From: an uncultured Prevotella sp. | GTDB taxonomy: Bacteria > Bacteroidota > Bacteroidia > Bacteroidales > Bacteroidaceae | Assembly (NCBI GenBank): GCA_900547005.1 | Contig: URER01000012.1 | Location: 1 to 56,940 of the forward strand | DNA length: 56,940 nucleotides | Direction: 5' to 3' | In this document: in pieces, positions 16,198 through 25,985 of the stretch | Layout: every line of letters starts with the position of its first letter | Numbering within the stretch: position 1 is the stretch's first letter | Translations under genes and position numbers: made by a program | Notes under the pieces: generated by a model | The model's input: the letters and a program-made list of their open reading frames with translations, nothing else | The model's database searches: none | What the model was told of the DNA's origin: nothing

Positions 16198-18693
16198 CTA
16201 CTCCATTTCCGAACCGCTATACTGTGAGCCGAAGCTCTCCTCCTGATTCTCCATGTTCTGCTGCGGACGGCGTTTCTGCTTCATGTTACCGAAATTCCAT
16301 GTCAGAGAGACGTTCACACGGCGGCCACCGCGCCAGTTCTCCTGATAACGGGTGAACGTCTCAGACTCAGTGTAGCTCTTGCGCTTGCGGGAGTCGAGCA
16401 AATCGCGGCAGTTGACGGCAAGCACCAATTTCTTGTTGAGGAAACTCTTGCGCAGTCCCAAGTCTACGGCATAGCCCGGGTCGCTGTGTCCCTGTGTGAT
16501 AACCTGGCGCGAGCGGTAACGACCCGTGGCCTGAAAAGAGATGTCGTAAGGCAGCATCAGCGAAGCCTGCATACGCGCGTTCCATGTGAAATTATGATTA
16601 CCCTCGCCCGAAACGGTCTGTCCGTCGATGTCGAAGTCGAAGCCATTGAGCTTATAATAATAGAAATTCGCGCTCGTCGTAAGGTCAAGGATGCGCCAGA
16701 GCTTGTTCTTTGCCGTCATTTCCAGACCCGTGCTCGTACTCTTCGCAACGTTGAAGTTGGTCTGGTACATCAGCCCGTCCTCGCTGCTCTGATAGTTAAT
16801 GCGCTGCATCACGTCAGTAGTCGGACGATAGTATGCGCTCACGAGCAGCGAATGTTGCGTCCAAGTCTTCAGATAGTTGAGCGAGAATGAGTTGGAGAAC
16901 TCCGGCGTCAGCTCAGGATTACCATACGAGATGACCGTCGCATCGCTCGTATTCTTAAAGGAATTGAGCTGACCGCCCCACGGACGGCGCAGGCGGCGGG
17001 TGTAATTGAGCTGTAACTGCTGTGTCGGCGTAATCTGATATGAAAGGAACAGGCTCGGGAAAAGCTCAAAATAATCCTTCTTAAACGCCGGCTCGCGCTT
17101 CGACGCGTCGTGTTCCTGCTCCCAACTGTAACTCTCCGTGTTCACACGCCAGTACTCTCCGCGCAGTCCACCCATTACTCCGAACTTGCCGATATTATAC
17201 GACAGTGTCGCATACAGCGCGTGCAGGTCCATGTCATAGATAAACCGGTTATAATAAGCGCGGTCCTCCACCACGTTGTCGCCATTCCACGAACTGCCGT
17301 CAAGGAAGCTCTCCTGCGGCGTATTCTCGTGAGAGAAACGGCCGTTATATCCCGCCTGCAACTTAAATCTGTCAGTAATCGGATTCTCATAGTCGAGTTT
17401 CACCTCCCATGCGTTACTGCTCATGCGCATCGGGCGGTACTGATACGAATAGTCCGTCGGCAGCGCCGCATCGTTATAATACACCGTCGAGTCTTGATAA
17501 TAGTTGTCATTGTCGCCCTTCCACTTGTTATAGCCCACGACAAAGTCGATGAAATGCCTGTCGGTGAAGCTGTGGCGGTAGTTGAACTCGCCGTAGAACA
17601 TATTCATGCCGAAGCGTCCCGAATTGCGGCGGAACATCATATAGTTGTCCGTCGGCGCGCCGATGGTGCCATAATGATACGGGGTCTCGGTCAGACTGTT
17701 ATGCCCTCCCTTCATCATCATACCGCTGAGCGACAGGTCATCCTTCTTGGTGGCGTGCCAGGTCAGTCCGGCACGCGAGAAAAGGTTGTTTCCCCGGTTG
17801 TCCGACTCGCTGTCATAGTTCTGGTATGTGTTCGTATGCGTATAAGTCTGTCGGCTCAATGCCCCACCCTCGCTGGCACGGTGGCGGTAGCCCACGTTCA
17901 CGTATGCGTCGAGAGCCGAACTGTTATAATTGACATTGAAGCTCGTGTTCGCTCCTCCCATAGTGTTGGCCGAAGCCTGAACCGAACCGTAATAGCCTGC
18001 CTTGCGGTCTTTCTTCAGCACGATATTGATAATGCCGGCAGAGCCTTCTGCCGAGAATTTGGCCGAAGGGTTGTCTATCACCTCAATGCGGTCGATGCTC
18101 TCGGCAGGCAACTGCTGCAGAATCTCGGCGCGGTTGTCGGATGTCAGACCGCTCGCCTTACCGTTTATCCACACCTCAACGCTCGTATTTCCGCGCAACG
18201 ACACGTTACCGTCGTTGTCAACCTCCACCGACGGGATATTCTCCAGAGCCTCGCTGGCCGAGCCTCCGGCGTTGGAAATCTGCTGGTCCACGCTGAACGA
18301 CTTCCTATCCACCTCCAGCTTCATCTCCGAACGCTGCCCCGTCACGGTCACTTCGCTCAGCGTGTGGGCATCATCGGCAAGATATATCACCGCGAAATTC
18401 TTCGATTTAGCCTCGTTGGAGATAACGAAACTGCGCTTCGCGGTCTTATATCCCATGAACGACACATTCATGTCGTAACTGCCATTGGGCAGTCCGACAA
18501 TATTAAAGTTACCCGACATATCAGTAATAGCACCTTTCAGAATCTTCGTCTGTCCTTTGTGCATCACCGTGACATTAATAAATTCCAGCGGTTCGTTAGT
18601 GCTTTTCGACAACACTTTTCCCTTAACTGTACCTTGTGCTACTGCCGTTATCGCTCCGACAACGAGCAGGCAAACTGCTATTAACCTATTCAT
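16198..18693 (-). CDS. TonB-dependent receptor-like outer-membrane beta-barrel protein
   Basis: This 831-residue outer-membrane protein has a signal peptide (MNRLIAVCLLVVGAITAVAQ). A carboxypeptidase-regulatory-like beta-sandwich spans about 21-105 (GTVKGKVLSKSTNEPLEFIN ... GSYDMNVSFMGYKTAKRSF). A plug domain follows, about 110-235, with SFSVDQQISNAGGSASEALE, VSLRGNTSVEVWINGKASGL and ESIDRIEVIDNPSAKFSAEGSAG. The rest is a large beta-barrel with aromatic-rich strands, ending in a Gln/Met-rich tail. This layout matches the outer-membrane beta-barrel family related to TonB receptors; the substrate is unknown, and no SusD-like partner is next to it. Confidence 0.88.
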   Translation of the reverse strand: MNRLIAVCLLVVGAITAVAQGTVKGKVLSKSTNEPLEFINVTVMHKGQTKILKGAITDMSGNFNIVGLPNGSYDMNVSFMGYKTAKRSFVISNEAKSKNFAVIYLADDAHTLSEVTVTGQRSEMKLEVDRKSFSVDQQISNAGGSASEALENIPSVEVDNDGNVSLRGNTSVEVWINGKASGLTSDNRAEILQQLPAESIDRIEVIDNPSAKFSAEGSAGIINIVLKKDRKAGYYGSVQASANTMGGANTSFNVNYNSSALDAYVNVGYRHRASEGGALSRQTYTHTNTYQNYDSESDNRGNNLFSRAGLTWHATKKDDLSLSGMMMKGGHNSLTETPYHYGTIGAPTDNYMMFRRNSGRFGMNMFYGEFNYRHSFTDRHFIDFVVGYNKWKGDNDNYYQDSTVYYNDAALPTDYSYQYRPMRMSSNAWEVKLDYENPITDRFKLQAGYNGRFSHENTPQESFLDGSSWNGDNVVEDRAYYNRFIYDMDLHALYATLSYNIGKFGVMGGLRGEYWRVNTESYSWEQEHDASKREPAFKKDYFELFPSLFLSYQITPTQQLQLNYTRRLRRPWGGQLNSFKNTSDATVISYGNPELTPEFSNSFSLNYLKTWTQHSLLVSAYYRPTTDVMQRINYQSSEDGLMYQTNFNVAKSTSTGLEMTAKNKLWRILDLTTSANFYYYKLNGFDFDIDGQTVSGEGNHNFTWNARMQASLMLPYDISFQATGRYRSRQVITQGHSDPGYAVDLGLRKSFLNKKLVLAVNCRDLLDSRKRKSYTESETFTRYQENWRGGRRVNVSLTWNFGNMKQKRRPQQNMENQEESFGSQYSGSEME

Positions 18694-18761
18694 ACTATGC
18701 TTTTGACTATGCCGAAATGCGAAAGTTTAATCCTATTGGCACAAAAAATCAATATATTTAT

Positions 18762-18792
18762 TTTGCGATTAACCCGAAAAGCCGTACCTTTG
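18762..18792 (+). promoter_or_regulatory. Promoter of tRNA-Arg
   Basis: TTTG (18762-18765), a 19-nt spacer and TACCTTTG (18785-18792) match the Bacteroidetes -33/-7 consensus exactly. Transcription should start near 18799, about 44 nt before the tRNA. Confidence 0.75.
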
Positions 18793-18842
18793 CCAACCGT
18801 AATGCGCCTTTTCTTGACGCAAAGTCCGCAACAACGGCATGG

Positions 18843-18914
18843 GGTCTCATAGTTCAATGGATAGAATAAGTCTCTCCTAAAGATTAGATTCGGGTTCGAT
18901 TCCCGATGAGACCA
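18843..18914 (+). tRNA. tRNA-Arg (anticodon CCT)
   Basis: The cloverleaf folds fully: acceptor GGTCTCA/TGAGACC, D stem GTTC/GAAT, anticodon stem AGTCT/AGATT with loop CTCCTAA, and T arm TCGGG-TTCGATT-CCCGA. The anticodon CCT reads AGG. The discriminator base is A (18914); the CCA end is not encoded. Confidence 0.96.
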
Positions 18915-19150
18915 CACTCCTGATAATGTAAATCCTACACTCATTCTTATATCTCTTTGACTGCGTTGCCACAACGCCGTCGGACTCATTATATATACCG
19001 TGAGTTCGGCTCAACCGATAAATCCGGAGGGATTACGTTCACCACAGAGGCATAGCGGACACGGAGATTTATATGTCATTACAAAGTCAGAGCATATACC
19101 TGAAAGCATAGAGGGCACGGAGACGGCAATCATAATCCGTTTTGCATCCA

Positions 19151-19337
19151 TTCTCAAAGTATTTAAGGCTGAATTACTCGAGTACTACGCCCAAATTACT
19201 TGAGTATTCAAGCCCCGATTACTTGAGTACTACACCCGAATTACTCGAGTACTGCGCCCGAATTACTCAAGTACTGCGCCATAGTACTATGCTGTTCGGC
19301 CGAAACCGGGTGTCTCCCTGCATTTATCGGATGAACC
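19151..19337 (+). repeat. 22-bp tandem-repeat element, copy 1
   Basis: Five units of about 22 bp (core AATTACTCGAGTACTGCGCC) follow a lead TCAAAGTATTTAAGGC and are followed by a conserved tail ATAGTACTATGCTGTTCG ... ATTTATCGGATGAACC. The core contains the palindrome TACTCGAGTA, with CTTGAGTA variants. A second copy with the same lead, unit number and tail is at 46864-47052. No gene lies in 18915-19398. Confidence 0.85.
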
Positions 19338-19375
19338 CTGGCATATACCTATATATATATAAATAAGTATTTTTA

Positions 19376-19406
19376 TTGTGAATATGAAATATTTATATTA
19401 TATTTG
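19376..19406 (+). promoter_or_regulatory. Promoter of the large secreted-protein gene
   Basis: TTG (19376-19378), a 20-nt spacer and TATATTTG (19399-19406) fit the -33/-7 pattern. The start near 19413 gives a leader of about 36 nt and confirms the ATG at 19449, not the one at 19404-19414. Confidence 0.7.
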
Positions 19407-19448
19407 CAATGTTTAATCATTATACATACATTAAAATTTTATTTTCCT

Positions 19449-21506
19449 ATGAGAAAGTTTTTTTACAACCTTTTTGTGGTTGCGGTAGCCCTATTGGCTT
19501 CTGCTTCCCCTGTTCAAGCTGCCGTTAACTTTACGGTAAATGCTATGAATAGCACCGCTGATGGCGCAACGGTTAAAGTCGCACCCAATGGCTCGTTTGA
19601 GAACGCGACAAAATTCCCGAACATCAACATCACTATGGCTGAGTATGGCGCGACCGTTGCAGGCTCTACCTTGTCTCTTACTTCCGATAAAGGGTATAGT
19701 AAGGATATAGAGATCAACTCGATGTTCTATGAAAAGGAATATGGCAATGACATCATTGTTAAGATCAGCAATGAGGAGATCACAGAGTCGGGGGTCTATA
19801 CTCTTCATGTGCCGGCAGGTTTCCTGACTCTCAACGGTGAAAGCAATGAGGCTGCCGACTTTGTCTGGACTTATACCAACAGTAATGAGCAGGGTGGCGG
19901 TGACGAGACCCTGTTGGAGCTGACAAGCTTCACTGTGAAGACCTCTAATATGCTTGCGGAAAATCCTGCTCTCGATCAGATAACGAGCGGAGACCCGATT
20001 GTAATAAACATCAATCCCATTCCTGAGGCTGTGATGCTCACATTGGCATTCAATGATAAAGACGGCAACACTATCCGCAGGATGGAGATTTATGACAATC
20101 AGTATAATAAAAATATTGAGGTGGATCCTGCTAAAGGTAAGTATAAGACAGTTGTTGCAGGCAAGTCTGTCAACAAATTCTTTATAGACACCGAATACAC
20201 TGCGGTCATAACCGGTTACAGTTCTAACAATGCCAACAACCCGGCCAACAAGGTTTGGGGACCGGTAGAGGTTAAATTCACAGGTACATCAGAGCCTTAT
20301 AAGTTTAGTGAAGCTAAGATCGTATCGATAACTCCGACTACACGACAGGGTTCAGACATCTCAACACCTACTGCTGAAATCTCAGACGTCACAACTCCTA
20401 TCGTTGTCACATTCTCGGCTCCTGTAGAAAGTGTGAAATGTACAGCGTCTGAAGGCGGACAAGGTGCTTCAACGTATACGTTCACCGATATTAAGCCAAA
20501 CGCAGACAAGACAATATGGACCATATATCCGGGTTCGTTCTGGAAAAGCGCCGCAGCTGAATATATGTTCATGATTTCTGCAAAGGATGCTAACGGACGT
20601 GTAGTTGAGGGAACTAACGGCGTTGAGGCCGGTTCTTACACTACTGCATATTATGGATGCTACCTCACTTGGCCGGCAGTAAGCATCCTTCCTGCTACAG
20701 GTATGATAGAGGAACTTTATGAATTTACTGTTAACGAGACAAGAGGTGTCGGCTTTAATGGCACAGGCAAACCATACGTTGTAAACGAGAATGGCGAGAC
20801 AGTAGCAACAGCCGACCTTAATTCTCAGGTGCAGTATGACGCTCAGGGACGCGACATCAGCACATTGCCAATGGGCGACTATAAGGCTGTGAAGATGACG
20901 TTCAATCTCGACAAGGCTATCACAGAGCTGGGCAAGTATACTCTCTGCGTTCCGCGTGCCACTTTTGCCATCGGTTCAGGGTATGATGCTGATTTCAACC
21001 GCTATATGGAGATAGAGTATCAGGTGGTGAAGATGCCAAAGCAGAAGATTAACGTGGAACTCGTGAACTTTGCAAAGACTTCTTTCGAGGTGCTCGAAGG
21101 CCGCGACGCTACCGTATCATTGCAGCCTGCTGCCGACTGGACGCTCGCAAGTCTTACTCTCAACGGCAAGGATGTTACCGCTGATGTTGTGGACAACGCA
21201 TATACCCTTAAGAAGGTGGCCGAGGAGTCTTCACTCATCGCTACTTATGAGTTCGCTCATGAGGTGGATGTCGTTGAGACTACCGGTATTGTTTCTGTAG
21301 AAAACCATGATTATACAATATCTAATGTTGACGGATTCATTCAGATAGAGAATCTCAAGGCCGGCGATGTTGTCAAGGTATATACTGTCAACGGAATGTC
21401 TGTAGCACAGATGACTGCATCTAAGGACGTTATGAAGATTTCCGCTCCTACAGGACAGGTATATGTCGTGATGATTAATGGTGCAGCCGTTAAGGTAAAG
21501 CACTGA
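19449..21506 (+). CDS. Large secreted surface protein with sorting-type tail
   Basis: This 685-residue protein has a clear signal peptide (MRKFFYNLFVVAVALLASAS, cut after PVQA). The body is a series of beta-rich, Ig-like segments of about 100-150 residues, each with phrases such as SNEEITESGVYTLHVPAGF and AITELGKYTLCVPRATF, which look like diverged copies of one domain (about residues 25-140 and 395-520). The last 75 residues (TTGIVSVENHDYTI ... VVKVYTVNGMSVAQM ... AVKVKH) resemble the C-terminal domain of type IX secreted proteins. I recognise no enzyme motif, so a structural or adhesive role is a guess. It is a single-gene unit with its own promoter and terminator. Confidence 0.75.
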   Translation: MRKFFYNLFVVAVALLASASPVQAAVNFTVNAMNSTADGATVKVAPNGSFENATKFPNINITMAEYGATVAGSTLSLTSDKGYSKDIEINSMFYEKEYGNDIIVKISNEEITESGVYTLHVPAGFLTLNGESNEAADFVWTYTNSNEQGGGDETLLELTSFTVKTSNMLAENPALDQITSGDPIVININPIPEAVMLTLAFNDKDGNTIRRMEIYDNQYNKNIEVDPAKGKYKTVVAGKSVNKFFIDTEYTAVITGYSSNNANNPANKVWGPVEVKFTGTSEPYKFSEAKIVSITPTTRQGSDISTPTAEISDVTTPIVVTFSAPVESVKCTASEGGQGASTYTFTDIKPNADKTIWTIYPGSFWKSAAAEYMFMISAKDANGRVVEGTNGVEAGSYTTAYYGCYLTWPAVSILPATGMIEELYEFTVNETRGVGFNGTGKPYVVNENGETVATADLNSQVQYDAQGRDISTLPMGDYKAVKMTFNLDKAITELGKYTLCVPRATFAIGSGYDADFNRYMEIEYQVVKMPKQKINVELVNFAKTSFEVLEGRDATVSLQPAADWTLASLTLNGKDVTADVVDNAYTLKKVAEESSLIATYEFAHEVDVVETTGIVSVENHDYTISNVDGFIQIENLKAGDVVKVYTVNGMSVAQMTASKDVMKISAPTGQVYVVMINGAAVKVKH

Positions 21507-21533
21507 TTGCATTAGTAATGCATATATAGATAT

Positions 21534-21568
21534 AAGGGGTTGCGCCGATTGCGGTGCAACCCCTTTTC
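21534..21568 (+). terminator. Terminator of the large secreted-protein gene
   Basis: The arms AAGGGGTTGC and GCAACCCCTT flank a 12-nt loop, followed by TTCTT. It lies 28 nt past the stop codon. Confidence 0.85.
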
Positions 21569-21710
21569 TTATATATCCGACATATCTTGCCACTTTCAGA
21601 ACATTTCGGCTCAACGGGAAAATACCGTGGACAGATTATATCTGTCGTTCCGATGCCCCCCAAGATTTATCGGGTGAGTCAACATTTCCCCATACACAAG
21701 CCACAAAAAA

Positions 21711-21743
21711 GCGGGTTCAAAGCACTGAATGCCTTGAACCCGC
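21711..21743 (-). terminator. Terminator of secDF
   Basis: The perfect 10-bp arms GCGGGTTCAA and TTGAACCCGC flank a 13-nt loop, followed on the minus strand by a six-T run. It lies 36 nt beyond the secDF stop. Confidence 0.88.
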
Positions 21744-21778
21744 CTACGGTTTCTATGATATTACGTTTTTATCAGAGT

Positions 21779-24700
21779 TTATTTCTCTTCTGCATCAGCT
21801 GCCTTAATCTTGCGGCCCAACACGAGGTAAGCCACAGGAGAAGCGATGAAGATTGAAGACAATGTACCGAATACGACACCGAGAATCATCGCAAACGCGA
21901 AGCTGCGGATACTGTCACCACCGAGGATGAAGATGCTAAGCAACACGATGAGCGTAGAGAACGAGGTGTTGAAGGTACGTGCCAATGTCTGATTGATAGA
22001 GTTGTTGAACAGAGTCTGCATATCCTGCTTCGGATGTAAGCGCATATTCTCACGGATACGGTCGAAGACTACCACCTTATCATTTATAGAATAACCGATA
22101 ACGGTAAGGATGGCGCCGATGAAGGTCTGGTCGATCTCGAGAGAGAACGGCGCAATTCCCCAGAAGAGCGAGTAGCATCCGATTACTATCAATGTGTCGC
22201 AAGCCAACGCAACGAGCGAACCGAAAGAGAATCCGATATTGCGGAAGCGCAACAAAATATACAGGAAGATGAATACCAACGCCAGGATGACACTTATGAC
22301 AGCACCCTGTGTGATGTCCTTAGCCACCGAAGGACCAACCTTCGCAGAACTGATGATAGAGCCACCTTGACGGATGTCCGGATTCTTGAAGGCCTCAACG
22401 CTCGACTGTGATACGAGGTTTGCCTTCTTCAATGCGTTGTAGAGTATTGTCTCGGCGCGGTCGTCCTCCAACGGATCGTTCGACTCAATGTTGTAGTTGG
22501 TAGACACACGCACTGTCTTTCCGTCTGTTCCGAGAGCTATGACGCTTGTGTTTGCCACCTTACCGGCATCCTCACCCTTAGTGTTTACAAAAGCTCCGTT
22601 CAATGCTGCACGCACGTCCTCAACCTCATGTGCCGCAGACAATGTTACTACATAGTTGCGTCCACCGGTGAAGTCGATGCTTCGGCTGAGTCCGCGTAAG
22701 AAGAAGCTGATGCAGAATACTACGATTGCAGCACCCACGATGGTGAAGCTCTTCTTGTACATACCCATGAACGAAATCTTGGTGTTCTGCATAAGGTTCT
22801 TGGACAATCCTGTATAGAACTTCAGGTTGAGCCACTTATCTTTCTTCAGACGGTTCTCATATACAAGACGTGTGAGGAATACTGCTGTGAAGAACGAGCA
22901 GATGATACCGATAATCCATGTGGTCGCGAAACCGCGGATTGGTCCTGTACCGGTCACAAGCAAGATAACACCGGTGATAAGCGATGTGAAGTTTGAGTCG
23001 AAGATAGCCGAGAATGCATTTCCATAACCCTCACTTACAGCCTGTTTCATACCCTTTCCGGCACGCATCTCCTCACGAATACGCTCGTAGATAAGCACGT
23101 TGGCATCCACAGCCGTACCAAGTGTCAGCACGATACCGGCGATACCCGGCATGGTGAGAGCCGACTGGAAGCTGGCGAGAATACCCAATGTGAAGAAGAG
23201 GTTGAAGATAAGGGCGATGTTTGCAAGCATACCCGGTATGAAGTTGTACATCACAACCATGTAAATCATAAGGATTACGAATGCAATCACAAATGAAATG
23301 ATTCCCTGCTGGATTGACTGTGCACCGAGAGTAGGACCTACGACCTCTTCCTGTACGATGCGTGCAGGAGCCGGCATACGTCCTGATTTCAGCGTATTGG
23401 CCAAGTCTTTGGTGTCTTCGATAGTGAAGCTACCGCTGATTGATGACTGTCCGCCGTCAATCTCCTGATTAACGCGAGGTGCAGAGTACACAACGCCGTC
23501 GAGAACGATAGCCACAGCCTTGCCGATATTGGCCTTAGTGAGCTGTGCCCACTGGCGTGCGCCGTCGCTGTTCATCGTCATGCTCACCTCAGGACGGCCG
23601 AACTGGTCGAACTGATCCTTTGCGTCTGTCACCACGTCGCCTTCCATCGGAGCGCGACCGTCGGATGTTGTAATCTTAAGAGCGTGAAGCTCGTAAACGT
23701 TCTTGTTGTTTACGCCGTCTGCCGGCTTAGCACTCCAAAGGAGTTTCAAGTCTGCCGGAAGAATCTGCTTAGCCAACTGTGAATGCAACATCTTGTTGAT
23801 GTCGGCTGTATCACGAACGTGAGCGTAGCCCACGAGGCTCAGGCTCTCGCCCGGAATGGTCTGGAGTACGGCGAGAAGTGGGTTGTGCTTCTTAGCCTCG
23901 GCAATCTGCTCAGCCTCTGTCTTGGCAGCACCGGCCTTGCCCTTGAGCTGAAGCTTCGACGGCTCAGCCTTTGCCTCTGCCACTGCCGGCTTTGCTTCTG
24001 CAACGCTGGCAGAGTCGGTCTTCACGGTGTCAATCTTTGTATCGCCGTTAGCGAGATGCTGGTCGAGCTGCACGAGATACGGCTGCACTTCCTGATTGTT
24101 GTATGTCTCCCAGAACTCGAGGTTTGCGCTACCCTGCAAGAGCTTACGCATACGCTCCGGTTCGCGGATACCCGGCATCTCAACCATGATGCGTCCTTCC
24201 TGTCCTTCGAGCTTCTGGATGTTAGGCTGAACTACTCCGAACTTGTCGATACGGTTGCGCACAACGTTGAAAGAGTTGTCGATGGCCGACTGCACTTCCT
24301 CGCGCAGCACCTTCTCGACTTCACTGTCAGAACTCTGAGTGCTTACCTTGCCCTTAAGCTGCTGTGTTGCAAACACTGTCGCGAGGCGTCCGCCGTTGGA
24401 GTTCTTCTTGTAGGCGTCGATGAAAAGAGATATAAAGTCGCTCTGACTTGTCTCTTCCTGCTGACGCGCCTCCTTTAATGACTTAACGAAAATTGGGTCA
24501 TTCTTGTGGTCGGCGAGCACTTCGATAACGTCAGGCACAGACACTTCAAGGATGACATTCATACCGCCTTTAAGGTCAAGTCCGAGACCTATCTGAGTCT
24601 CCAAGCACTTCTGGTAAGAGTAAATACCCAAATACTTGACAGAATCCTTGTAATCCTGCTGCGCAATAGGGTCTTCAATCTTAGCTGCCTGTTTGTCATA

Positions 24701-24790
24701 GTAGCTTGTTGCTACCGAGAACGAGAGGTAGAAGATACTTGCGAGCGTCAGCATGACGGCTACACAAATTACTAATCCTTTGTTTTGCAT
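21779..24790 (-). CDS. secDF: Fused protein translocase subunits SecD-SecF
   Basis: This 1003-residue inner-membrane protein uses the proton gradient to help draw Sec-exported proteins across the membrane. The SecD half starts with a membrane anchor (LVICVAVMLTLASIFYLSF) and GLGLDLKGGMNVILEVSVP. It has a large periplasmic domain with a Lys/Ala/Glu-rich insert near residue 270, and then the five-helix block with LTLGTAVDANVLIYERIREE. The SecF half begins near residue 680, with SIDFTGGRNYVV and ILTVIGYSINDKVVVFDRIRENMR. The fusion is usual in Bacteroidetes. A minus-strand -7 box TATCTTTG (24830-24837) lies just upstream. With six secreted hydrolase-type proteins nearby it serves general export, not a special operon. 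Confidence 0.96.
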   Translation of the reverse strand: MQNKGLVICVAVMLTLASIFYLSFSVATSYYDKQAAKIEDPIAQQDYKDSVKYLGIYSYQKCLETQIGLGLDLKGGMNVILEVSVPDVIEVLADHKNDPIFVKSLKEARQQEETSQSDFISLFIDAYKKNSNGGRLATVFATQQLKGKVSTQSSDSEVEKVLREEVQSAIDNSFNVVRNRIDKFGVVQPNIQKLEGQEGRIMVEMPGIREPERMRKLLQGSANLEFWETYNNQEVQPYLVQLDQHLANGDTKIDTVKTDSASVAEAKPAVAEAKAEPSKLQLKGKAGAAKTEAEQIAEAKKHNPLLAVLQTIPGESLSLVGYAHVRDTADINKMLHSQLAKQILPADLKLLWSAKPADGVNNKNVYELHALKITTSDGRAPMEGDVVTDAKDQFDQFGRPEVSMTMNSDGARQWAQLTKANIGKAVAIVLDGVVYSAPRVNQEIDGGQSSISGSFTIEDTKDLANTLKSGRMPAPARIVQEEVVGPTLGAQSIQQGIISFVIAFVILMIYMVVMYNFIPGMLANIALIFNLFFTLGILASFQSALTMPGIAGIVLTLGTAVDANVLIYERIREEMRAGKGMKQAVSEGYGNAFSAIFDSNFTSLITGVILLVTGTGPIRGFATTWIIGIICSFFTAVFLTRLVYENRLKKDKWLNLKFYTGLSKNLMQNTKISFMGMYKKSFTIVGAAIVVFCISFFLRGLSRSIDFTGGRNYVVTLSAAHEVEDVRAALNGAFVNTKGEDAGKVANTSVIALGTDGKTVRVSTNYNIESNDPLEDDRAETILYNALKKANLVSQSSVEAFKNPDIRQGGSIISSAKVGPSVAKDITQGAVISVILALVFIFLYILLRFRNIGFSFGSLVALACDTLIVIGCYSLFWGIAPFSLEIDQTFIGAILTVIGYSINDKVVVFDRIRENMRLHPKQDMQTLFNNSINQTLARTFNTSFSTLIVLLSIFILGGDSIRSFAFAMILGVVFGTLSSIFIASPVAYLVLGRKIKAADAEEK

Positions 24791-24872
24791 TTTTTATTTT
24801 ATTATTTGATTTTAGATTTCAATAGTGTGCAAAGATAACGATTTTTTCACACTTTGGAAAATTTAAGACGTT

Positions 24873-25976
24873 TTATTTAGGGTTAGATTGGTATTTTAGC
24901 CAACAAATTATAGGATAATGGTCAGACAATGTTATTTTATCATCGACCTCGGCGGCATAAGGCTGCCATTCTTCGGAGCAGAAGATGTTGTCGATACGCA
25001 CAAACATACCGGCCCGATGATAGGAAAAACCCGGGCCGTTGCCGCTTGCCACGTAGCAATCCGTGAGGTTTTCGGACAGTTTCTTATGCGAGAATGAAAT
25101 GGGGGTGTCGTTGAAATCGCCGCACACTATTGCACTGATACCACGCTCTTTACGTGTTTTCTCGATGTAGTCGGCCACTTTCTGCACCTGAGGAGCGCGC
25201 ACCTTGACAGCGCCGGAGAGTTTTCCGAGCAGCAATTTCGACTCGGTGCGTACCGAATCGTTATCCATCTTGCCCTTAACTATACTCTTGAACTTGTCCT
25301 TATCCTCCTGATTAAGCTTGTTGGACTCGAAGTGATTGTTCACCACAAGCACTTCCTCACCGTCAATATTGAGGTAATAAGCAAGACTAAGATTGGAATC
25401 CGAGTCGTATTTGATGCGTTCGGCGCGCAGAATGGGGTACTTTGTGAAGATGGAAAGGCAGTCCTGGTTGGAGTCGGCTCCATAAACGATACTGTGGGGA
25501 TATTCCTTTTTCAGTACCGGAGCGACCTCTTCAAGGTCCAATACGTGCATGGCAGCCTCCTGCAAGCATACGATATCGGCACCGCTGTTTAGGATATAGT
25601 CCACGATTCCATTGTCCAAGCCGCGCCCACCGTCAGCAACCGCAAAATTATAGACGTTAAAGGAAAGCACCTTGATGGCTCCTTCGGGCGGAGTCGACGG
25701 GTAATTAAAAGGTATATATGTGCGCACCGGCACATACGCGACGATGTAGCCGAGTATCGGAATCAAAGCCCCGCGCCAATAGAACAGAATCCAGAATACG
25801 AGAAACAACAGGTTGATTACGAGGAAGATAGGAAAAAACAAACCCACGGAAGCTATCGTAGGATGCTCCGCCGGATTGATATTACCCGAATAACCGATTA
25901 ATAACATAATGATAACCGTGGCGACATTCGCCCCACCTATCATCTTCAGCGTAAATGATTTTAACCTTTTGCCCAT
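24873..25976 (-). CDS. Membrane-anchored endonuclease/exonuclease/phosphatase family protein
   Basis: The N-terminal 100 residues hold three hydrophobic helices (MIGGANVATVIIMLLIGY, VGLFFPIFLVINLLFLVFWI, LIPILGYIVAYVPV). An EEP-fold domain follows with IKVLSFNVYNF, DIVCLQEA, VVNNHFES, VCGDFNDTPIS and the final SDHYPIICW, which contains the catalytic His. All metal and catalytic motifs of the family are present; the substrate may be a phosphodiester of lipid, sugar or nucleic acid. I use the ATG at 25976, since GTG codons before it add only two residues. It follows the rhomboid gene by about 10 nt, so the two are likely one operon. Confidence 0.88.
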   Translation of the reverse strand: MGKRLKSFTLKMIGGANVATVIIMLLIGYSGNINPAEHPTIASVGLFFPIFLVINLLFLVFWILFYWRGALIPILGYIVAYVPVRTYIPFNYPSTPPEGAIKVLSFNVYNFAVADGGRGLDNGIVDYILNSGADIVCLQEAAMHVLDLEEVAPVLKKEYPHSIVYGADSNQDCLSIFTKYPILRAERIKYDSDSNLSLAYYLNIDGEEVLVVNNHFESNKLNQEDKDKFKSIVKGKMDNDSVRTESKLLLGKLSGAVKVRAPQVQKVADYIEKTRKERGISAIVCGDFNDTPISFSHKKLSENLTDCYVASGNGPGFSYHRAGMFVRIDNIFCSEEWQPYAAEVDDKITLSDHYPIICWLKYQSNPK

Positions 25977-25985
25977 CACCACGCT

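Noticed and set aside
17110..18684. 524-codon open frame on plus, opposite the receptor gene
   Set aside because: It is complementary to a gene with signal peptide, plug and barrel; its translation is rich in Val/His/Arg with no domain, typical of a shadow frame.
16198..18693. Receptor as part of a SusC/SusD pair
   Set aside because: No SusD-like gene adjoins it; neighbours are metG and a tRNA.
19151..19337. 22-bp units as a CRISPR array
   Set aside because: Units are directly adjacent with no spacers of unique sequence, and there are no cas genes.
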